Positions 40,315 through 45,285 of a stretch of DNA of 45,285 nucleotides are shown here, piece by piece. The notes beneath the pieces were generated by a model, which searched no databases, was not told the origin of the DNA, and worked only from the letters and a program-made list of their open reading frames with translations. Each line of letters begins with the position of its first letter. Within the stretch, counting starts at the first letter, position 1. The translations under genes and the position numbers were made by a program. This DNA comes from Treponema sp. (GTDB lineage: Bacteria > Spirochaetota > Spirochaetia > Treponematales > Treponemataceae), in the NCBI GenBank assembly GCA_016290335.1, contig JAEETM010000024.1, positions 1-45,285 on the forward strand, given 5' to 3'.

Positions 40315-41217
40315 ATGAATACCAACTTTACTATTGATTCTCGTCCTGAAAGAAATTATAAGGACACACTTTTCCGCATGATTTTTGGAAGGGAAAACCA
40401 ACAAAGTGCAAAATGGCGCTTAGATTTGTACAATGCTTTGAGTAACAAAAATCATACAAATCCAGATGATTTGCAGCTTACAACAATTGAGAATGTTATT
40501 TACATCACAATGAAAAATGATATTTCGTTTCTGGTAGATTCGCAGATGACGTTATTAGAACATCAAAGTACATTCAATCCTAATATGCCGTTACGAGGTT
40601 TCTTTTATTTCTCACAACTTTATCAGATGCATCTGGCAAGGGAAGAAAAAGACTTATTTGGATCACTGGTAAAAATACCTGCTCCAAGGTACATTGTTTT
40701 CTATAACGGAGACAAGAAGTTTCCCGAAACTTCAAAGCTCCGCCTTTCCGATGCATTTGACCATTTTACAGAAACCGGTGATTTTGAATGGACCGCAACT
40801 ATTATAAATATAAACCCGGAATACAATAAGGGTATTCAAAAAAACTGCAAAGGGTTGTATGATTATATCAGTTATGTTGACCGTGTGAAGAGCAACCAGA
40901 AGAATAACATGAATATAAAAGATGCTGTTGATGAAGCCGTGAACTGGGCAATTAAAGAAAACCTACTTGAAGGCTTTTTCAAAGAGCACAAAGCGGAGGT
41001 GACTGCCGTGTGTCTTACAGAATTTGACAAAGATTTATATGATAAAAACCGCAGAAAAGAAAGCATTTATGAAAAGGCTATAAAAGATGCAGAAAATCTC
41101 TTAAAAATGAGGCTTGGAACTATTGAACAAATTTCTCAGGCAGTGGAACTTCCTATAGATGAAGTTCAAAAACTAGCAGATGAAATTAAGCAGGCAGAAT
41201 CGGAAAACAGCGTTTAA
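40315..41217 (+). CDS. Rpn-family PD-(D/E)XK nuclease/putative transposase
   Basis: 300 residues. N-terminal NYKDTLFRMIFGRE is the usual start of this family (YKDxxFKxlF), DISFLVDSQMTLLEHQSTFNPNMPLRGFFYFSQLY gives the PD-(D/E)XK active-site region with the Glu-x-Gln pair, and the C-terminal helical part ends with a helix-turn-helix-like IEQISQAVELPIDEVQKLADE. Rpn proteins promote RecA-independent recombination and are often multi-copy in gut Treponema and Firmicutes. AGGG seven bases before the ATG. It carries no copy of the dispersed motif. Confidence 0.85.
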   Translation: MNTNFTIDSRPERNYKDTLFRMIFGRENQQSAKWRLDLYNALSNKNHTNPDDLQLTTIENVIYITMKNDISFLVDSQMTLLEHQSTFNPNMPLRGFFYFSQLYQMHLAREEKDLFGSLVKIPAPRYIVFYNGDKKFPETSKLRLSDAFDHFTETGDFEWTATIININPEYNKGIQKNCKGLYDYISYVDRVKSNQKNNMNIKDAVDEAVNWAIKENLLEGFFKEHKAEVTAVCLTEFDKDLYDKNRRKESIYEKAIKDAENLLKMRLGTIEQISQAVELPIDEVQKLADEIKQAESENSV

Positions 41218-41258
41218 ACTCTAGATAATTAAACTTAATACTACAGAAATTACTCTGC

Positions 41259-41296
41259 AAAAAAAATGCCGGAAATGAAAACTTCAATTTCCGGCA
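41259..41296 (-). terminator. Intrinsic terminator after lipoprotein gene
   Basis: TGCCGGAAAT (41267-41276) pairs with ATTTCCGGCA (41287-41296), loop of ten; followed on the minus strand by an eight-T run. It ends the gene at 41351. Confidence 0.85.
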
Positions 41297-41350
41297 AGTG
41301 ATTAAGCTACTGAATTAGTTACAGCAGCTTAAGAAATGTATTGTTGGTGA

Positions 41351-41923
41351 TTATTCAGCTTTCTTGAATTTATATGTATCACCTTCAATTACAGCTGTCA
41401 TTGTACCATCTTCATTTATAGTACATTCAACGTATGGAGTTCCATCATAATTATTAATGATGAATTTACCGTCTTCTGTTTTTACAGTACATAAATCAGC
41501 AAGATCTTCATCCCACATATCTTCTCCAGAAACAATAAACTTTGTCCAGAAGTCACCAGCAACATCAAAAGAAATAAATGCAATTTCAACAGCTGCTTTT
41601 GTTGCATCATCAGCATCAGCATTTGTACATTTTCCGTCAGCACCGAATGTGAAAGTTGCAGGTATATCACCATCTATTGTATATTCATAAGAATACCATG
41701 TAGCTGCAGCATCTGCTGAACCACCGTTATCACCACTCTGACCACCATTGTCGCCCTGTTCGCCGCCGTTGTTGTTGTCGTCGCCGTTATTTGGCTGAGT
41801 CTGCTGTGTGTCTGAGCGACCAGAATTTGTTTCTGGTTCTGCGTCTTTCTTACATGATGCGAATGAAGCTACAAAGCCCAATGCCAACAAAACAACAAAT
41901 AATTTTTTCAGTGTCTTTTTCAT
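41351..41923 (-). CDS. Lipoprotein with Gly/Asn linker
   Basis: 190 residues. Signal peptide with ASFASC lipobox, then a flexible linker of Asn, Asp, Gly and Gln (about residues 30-70), then a beta-rich domain of ~115 residues with repeated short hairpins (TFTFGADGKCTN, KTEDGKFIINNYDGTPY, TINEDGTMTAVIEGDTYKF). No family recognised; surface-exposed single-domain lipoproteins like this are common in treponemes. GGAG six to seven bases before the ATG. It has a strong promoter and an own terminator. Confidence 0.85.
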   Translation of the reverse strand: MKKTLKKLFVVLLALGFVASFASCKKDAEPETNSGRSDTQQTQPNNGDDNNNGGEQGDNGGQSGDNGGSADAAATWYSYEYTIDGDIPATFTFGADGKCTNADADDATKAAVEIAFISFDVAGDFWTKFIVSGEDMWDEDLADLCTVKTEDGKFIINNYDGTPYVECTINEDGTMTAVIEGDTYKFKKAE

Positions 41924-41962
41924 AAATTTCTCCTTAATTTTTTTAAGACATTGTTTTTATCC

Positions 41963-41982
41963 CATAGGTGATTACTCCTATG
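41963..41982 (-). promoter_or_regulatory. Inverted repeat in lipoprotein leader
   Basis: CATAGG (41963-41968), eight-base gap, CCTATG (41977-41982), between the -10 and the ribosome site. Possible operator or leader hairpin. Confidence 0.4.
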
Positions 41983-41992
41983 AGATATTCAA

Positions 41993-42020
41993 ATTATATT
42001 ATAGAAAAATGAGATGTCAA
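41993..42020 (-). promoter_or_regulatory. Promoter for lipoprotein gene
   Basis: On the minus strand: consensus -35 TTGACA (42015-42020), 16-base spacer, -10 TATAAT (41993-41998). Confidence 0.7.
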
Positions 42021-42097
42021 GAAAAGTTACAAATTGAATACAAAAGATGTTGAAATATGAACGAAAAATTATATTTTTTAACAATAAAATGCGGAAA

Positions 42098-43954
42098 TCA
42101 GCTGTCAAAAGTGACGAAATTGCCCGGTTTTTCCTTGCTCTGGTAGGCGCAACGATCGGAGCGCTGGTACAAATCCTTGAAGGTAACATAGCCGGTTCCA
42201 TCATAGAAGGTAACGCCAACACTGATGTTTACGCTCTTCAGGGCATACTCTTCAAAATGGATGCGCTCTACACTGGCAAAAAGGCGGTTCATTATCTTCT
42301 GGCCTTCATCACGGGAATCTACACCGGGTGCATAAACAGCAAACTCGTCGCCGCCAAGACGCATGATTATATCTCCGACGCGGAAAACGTTTTTGAGACT
42401 CTGGGCAATTGAAATAAGAACCTTGTCGCCCGCGTCGTGACCATAGGTGTCGTTAATCGACTTAAAATCATCAACATCAATAAGAACGAACATACCCTTG
42501 TGATATTCGGCAAGCAGCTCGCGGATTTTGTGTTCTCCCCCGCCACGGTTTGCAATTCCGGTCATACGGTCGGTTTCGGAAAGCAGCTTGAGGCGGTCAC
42601 GGTGGCGCTTTTCCTTATCTATAGATTCGATTACCCACAGAACGCGAGAGAGCTTACCTTCCCTGTCACGGTTGGCAACAATAAAGCGGCCGCGGCACCA
42701 CAGATTATCATTATTCAAAAACTCTTCGGTAACAGTGTTTGCCCCGTTGAGCCGTTCTTCCAGTGTAGAAAGTTCGATAAAGGATTTTATGGCAGGCTTT
42801 GAAACCTCATCGGTAAAAAGGCTCATGTAAGAATAAAGCGTTGTCTGCGCATCCTGCTGACGGACACGGAGACCTTCGGTTTCCTTAAAGCTGTTTGTAA
42901 TATTCGTAAAGGTGTCGTTTTTAAGGTCGATGTCGCACATGAGGATATAAATATCGGCGATTGTCTTGAGCTGGACGTTCAGGTTGCTCGTAATCAGATT
43001 TTTTTTGCACATCCCCAGGAAAATACGGGCAATTACGCCGATTGCAATAAGGATAATCAGAATGGAAACTGCAACAATGCGCCTGATTGGTTTATAAATG
43101 CTGCCGGAATCTACCACCGAAATTGCATACCAGCCGCCGTTTATTGGTTCAGCAAAAATTACGTATTTGATATTATCAAACTTAAACTCAAAATGAAGCT
43201 CGTTTTCTTTAAGGACCTTCTGCGCAATAACATTTCCAAGGCTACCCTGCTCCGAAGCATAACTAAGCCCAATTTCATTTCGGTCGGAATGAGCAACAAC
43301 ATCACCGGAATCGTTGAGAATCATTATGTAGTTTCCCTTTTTTCCGCTTGCAACCTGTTCGGTAATTTTTTGAATGTGGGCAAGACTAACATCGAGGGCA
43401 ATTACACTCTGTTTATCGTGCAGGAGCCTGCTTATGGTCATCATGATTATGCCGGTCTGCATATCAAGGTATGGTTTTATAAAGACAATTTCGTTTTCGT
43501 GGCCGAGCGTGTTTTTATACCAGGGACGTTCTTCCGCCTTGTATTCGGCATAAGGCACCCAGCCGCTTCCGTCAAGATATTCGCCGCGGATAAAACCGTA
43601 AATGCCTGTAAAGGAATTGTCGGTTTGAGTGATTTTCTGGGTTTCTTCTTCAAGATATGAAAGGACCGCCTTATTGGGTGCATTATTTTCGAGCATTATG
43701 TCGATTGTGTAGCTGGCAAGGTTGATTGTGTTTGTGCTTGAAAAAAGATATTTATCGAACTCTTCGGCAGACTGACGTGCACTGAGTTCGCTTTGCATGG
43801 AAATATTTTTGATAACCGAACGACACAAAATAACACAGCCAATGGTAATTGCCGTTGCAGTTATGATTGTGGACAATATGCCATAGAGGATGTGTTTTAA
43901 GCCGAAGTGGCGGAGAGAATCACGCAGACTGATTCGGTTTTCATCCTTACTCAT
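42098..43954 (-). CDS. dCache-domain diguanylate cyclase
   Basis: ~618 residues from the ATG of MSKDE (a GTG six bases upstream is possible). Membrane helix at about 27-48, periplasmic double-Cache domain of ~250 residues (WYKNTLG, MTISRLLHDKQSVIALDVSL, GDVVAHSDRNEIG), second helix at about 295-318, a PAS-like linker, then GGDEF domain from DRMTGIANRGG to the end. The active-site motif RLGGDEFAVY is intact, and RVGD five residues earlier matches the inhibitory I-site RxxD, so c-di-GMP synthesis with feedback inhibition is expected. Extracellular small molecules (amino or organic acids) are usual Cache ligands. Confidence 0.95.
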   Translation of the reverse strand: MSKDENRISLRDSLRHFGLKHILYGILSTIITATAITIGCVILCRSVIKNISMQSELSARQSAEEFDKYLFSSTNTINLASYTIDIMLENNAPNKAVLSYLEEETQKITQTDNSFTGIYGFIRGEYLDGSGWVPYAEYKAEERPWYKNTLGHENEIVFIKPYLDMQTGIIMMTISRLLHDKQSVIALDVSLAHIQKITEQVASGKKGNYIMILNDSGDVVAHSDRNEIGLSYASEQGSLGNVIAQKVLKENELHFEFKFDNIKYVIFAEPINGGWYAISVVDSGSIYKPIRRIVAVSILIILIAIGVIARIFLGMCKKNLITSNLNVQLKTIADIYILMCDIDLKNDTFTNITNSFKETEGLRVRQQDAQTTLYSYMSLFTDEVSKPAIKSFIELSTLEERLNGANTVTEEFLNNDNLWCRGRFIVANRDREGKLSRVLWVIESIDKEKRHRDRLKLLSETDRMTGIANRGGGEHKIRELLAEYHKGMFVLIDVDDFKSINDTYGHDAGDKVLISIAQSLKNVFRVGDIIMRLGGDEFAVYAPGVDSRDEGQKIMNRLFASVERIHFEEYALKSVNISVGVTFYDGTGYVTFKDLYQRSDRCAYQSKEKPGNFVTFDS

Positions 43955-43976
43955 AGGCACATTTTTTTCACGCAGT

Positions 43977-44094
43977 AAAACAGCTTACACTCGGTGCATA
44001 GCTGGCGGCAATTCAGCTTTTTCTCTTATGTAAGATTTATTCGCTGCCGCCTGCAGTTTTGCATCTGCAAAACTGCTTACACTCGGTGCATTGC
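43977..44094. repeat. 26-base direct repeat, 92 bases apart
   Basis: Two copies at 43977-44002 and 44069-44094, 2 mismatches; the 17-base core GCTTACACTCGGTGCAT is identical (43983-43999 and 44075-44091). The right copy includes the last codons and stop of the ACT-domain gene. Between them is the inverted repeat GCAGTTTTGC/GCAAAACTGC (44053-44076), just past that stop. Confidence 0.75.
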
Positions 44095-44346
44095 GCTGAA
44101 AACTTTTTCGCTCATGATGTTGATTTCTACTGACATTTCTTCGGCAAGCTTATCCATGATTTTACGGAGCTCGTCAACAGAGATGTCGGAGTTAGTCATG
44201 TCTACCATCATCATCATAACAAAATTACCGGAAAGGATTGTCTGAGTAATGTCGGCAATGTTGATTTTGTGTTCTGCAAGAAAGGCAGAAACCTTTGCGA
44301 TAATTCCAACTTTATCTGAACCTACTACTGTTATAATTGCATTCAT
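44077..44346 (-). CDS. ACT-domain protein (UPF0237 type)
   Basis: 89 residues from the ATG of MNAIITVVG, with GGAG six bases upstream; a longer form from 44358 would start upstream of that ribosome site. A single ACT domain (VGSDKVGIIAKVSAFLAEHKINIADI, then MMMMVDMTN) as in UPF0237/GcvR-like small regulators that bind amino acids. The function is unknown. Its stop lies within a direct repeat whose second copy is 92 bases away. Confidence 0.9.
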   Translation of the reverse strand: MNAIITVVGSDKVGIIAKVSAFLAEHKINIADITQTILSGNFVMMMMVDMTNSDISVDELRKIMDKLAEEMSVEINIMSEKVFSAMHRV

Positions 44347-44358
44347 TTTATACTCCAT

Positions 44359-44417
44359 AAGTTTGCCGGGTCGAGCCCGACAATGACAGTGTTTATTATT
44401 TCCGTCAATGACAGTAT
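44359..44417. repeat. Short palindrome and repeats before ACT-domain gene
   Basis: CCGGGTCGAGCCCG palindrome near 44367-44380, followed by CAATGACAGTGTTTA and CAATGACAGTATTTA. Resembles the dispersed REP-like elements of many genomes built on the TGTCGGGCTCGACCCGG theme. Gap is only ~60 bases. Confidence 0.45.
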
Positions 44418-45285
44418 TTAAAAATTGTTGCCGAGTGTGGCGGCGATGACGGCTTTGATTGTGTGCATGCGGTTTTCGGCCTCGTCAAAAACTACAGACA
44501 TTGGGCTTTCAAAAACATCATCCGTAACTTCCATAGCTGTTAGTCCAAACTTCTCTCCAATTTCGCGTCCGATTTTTGTATTCAAATCGTGAAAGGATGG
44601 AAGGTCGTGCATGAAGATTGCAGTTGGTTTTGCCATTGCGACAACTTCTTTATTTACCTGGTATGGCTTGAGGTCTTTTATTCGTTCTGCCCATACTTCA
44701 TCAGGTTCGCCCATGCTAACCCAAACATCGGTATAGAGGATATCGGCGCCGGCAGTTGCCTTTTTAACATCAGTTTCGAGAGTGATGGATCCGCCGCTTT
44801 CTTTGCACCACATCTGGCACTCATCAACAAGAGCCTTAGACGGGAAGTATTTTTCCGGAGCACAGAGTGTAAGATTAAGACCGAGCTTAGAGCATACAAT
44901 ACAAAGTGAGTTTCCGATGTTGTAGCGCGCATCACCATAATAAACGAGTTTGAGTCCCTTGAGCTTACCAAAGTGTTCGCGAATTGTGAGCATATCGGCA
45001 AGCATCTGAGTTGGGTGATATTCATTTGTAAGACCATTCCAGACAACAACGCCTGAATATTTTGCAAGGTCTTCTACGATTTTCTGCTCGTAGCCGCGGT
45101 ATTCAATTCCATCGAACATGCGTCCAAGAACACGGGCGGTATCTGCAATGCTTTCTTTTTTACCGATTTGCGAACCTTCTGCAAGATAAGTTGTGCAGAT
45201 TCCAAGGTCGTGTGCGGCAACTTCAAATGAGCAACGGGTACGGGTACTTGTTTTTTCAAAAATGAGCGCGATGTTTTTTCCCCGG
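44418..45285 (-). CDS. argF: Ornithine carbamoyltransferase, partial (N-terminus beyond right edge)
   Basis: Translated to the right edge; 289 residues are visible. Carbamoyl-phosphate site [13 protein letters not shown], then [49 protein letters not shown], and the late [28 protein letters not shown] fix the family. It condenses ornithine and carbamoyl phosphate into citrulline (arginine synthesis or deiminase pathway in reverse). One oddity: the ornithine-site motif HCLPxFHD reads HDLPSFHD, so the Cys that contacts the substrate is Asp. Activity on ornithine may be altered or the substrate different. Confidence 0.93.
   Translation of the reverse strand, partial: RGKNIALIFEKTSTRTRCSFEVAAHDLGICTTYLAEGSQIGKKESIADTARVLGRMFDGIEYRGYEQKIVEDLAKYSGVVVWNGLTNEYHPTQMLADMLTIREHFGKLKGLKLVYYGDARYNIGNSLCIVCSKLGLNLTLCAPEKYFPSKALVDECQMWCKESGGSITLETDVKKATAGADILYTDVWVSMGEPDEVWAERIKDLKPYQVNKEVVAMAKPTAIFMHDLPSFHDLNTKIGREIGEKFGLTAMEVTDDVFESPMSVVFDEAENRMHTIKAVIAATLGNNF

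Overview
The window looks like a chromosomal piece of a spirochaete close to gut or rumen Treponema. This is inferred from gene content: a FliL-type membrane protein beside hflX, an lptC-lptA-lptB cluster, a short RsmI-type methylase, a secreted GH5 glucanase, several lipoproteins with long acidic or low-complexity stretches, and many large hybrid sensors. Base composition is moderately AT-rich. There is no rRNA, CRISPR array or prophage. One complete tRNA gene, tRNA-Ala(CGC), is present.

Layout. 1-2671 (-): acidic membrane protein followed by a 7TM/PAS sensor cut by the left edge. 2794-4575 (+): hflX and a FliL-like gene. 4589-9386 (-): thyX, a DUF308 membrane protein, and a secreted small protein plus hybrid histidine kinase pair. 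9589-14001 (+): two-receiver response regulator, B12-binding-type radical SAM enzyme and oligoendopeptidase F. 14063-14662 (-): lipoprotein. 14854-21160 (+): adenosine deaminase, methyltransferase, GH5 glucanase, tcdA, mnmA, acylphosphatase. 21229-24284 (-): mnmG and a REP-associated tyrosine transposase (RAYT). 24439-33053 (+): clpS-clpA, then a binding protein, LytS/YesM-type kinase, YesN-type regulator and XylF-like lipoprotein (a three-component sugar sensor), then an RsmI-type methylase. 33106-37594: GNAT (-), DinB-like (+), HAD phosphatase (-), an autoregulated tetR-hydrolase operon (-) and a DtxR/MntR-like regulator (-). 37739-39940 (+): lptC-lptA-lptB. 39961-45285: tRNA region, an Rpn-type nuclease, a lipoprotein, a diguanylate cyclase, an ACT-domain protein and a partial ornithine carbamoyltransferase.

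The most striking signal is a dispersed short motif with core GGGGACA and fuller form AATGGGGACAACCTT, sometimes followed by GATTAAAT. By hand count there are about 54 exact cores (both strands), against roughly 3 expected at this composition (my rough estimate). Nearly all lie between 10.5 and 34.3 kb. They occur between genes and inside at least 17 genes without breaking a reading frame, producing recurring peptides such as NGDNP, WGQP, VVPI and LSPL. The core has no stop codon in any of the six frames. The RAYT gene at 23505-24284 is bracketed by a distinct sub-variant of the motif, which makes it the leading candidate for having spread it. Some copies look inserted (linkers, a signal peptide, a loop before a catalytic residue). 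Others are spelled by codons for conserved residues, which suggests sequence-level selection or conversion as in DNA uptake sequences. The mechanism is inference; the repetition and frame behaviour are read directly from the sequence.
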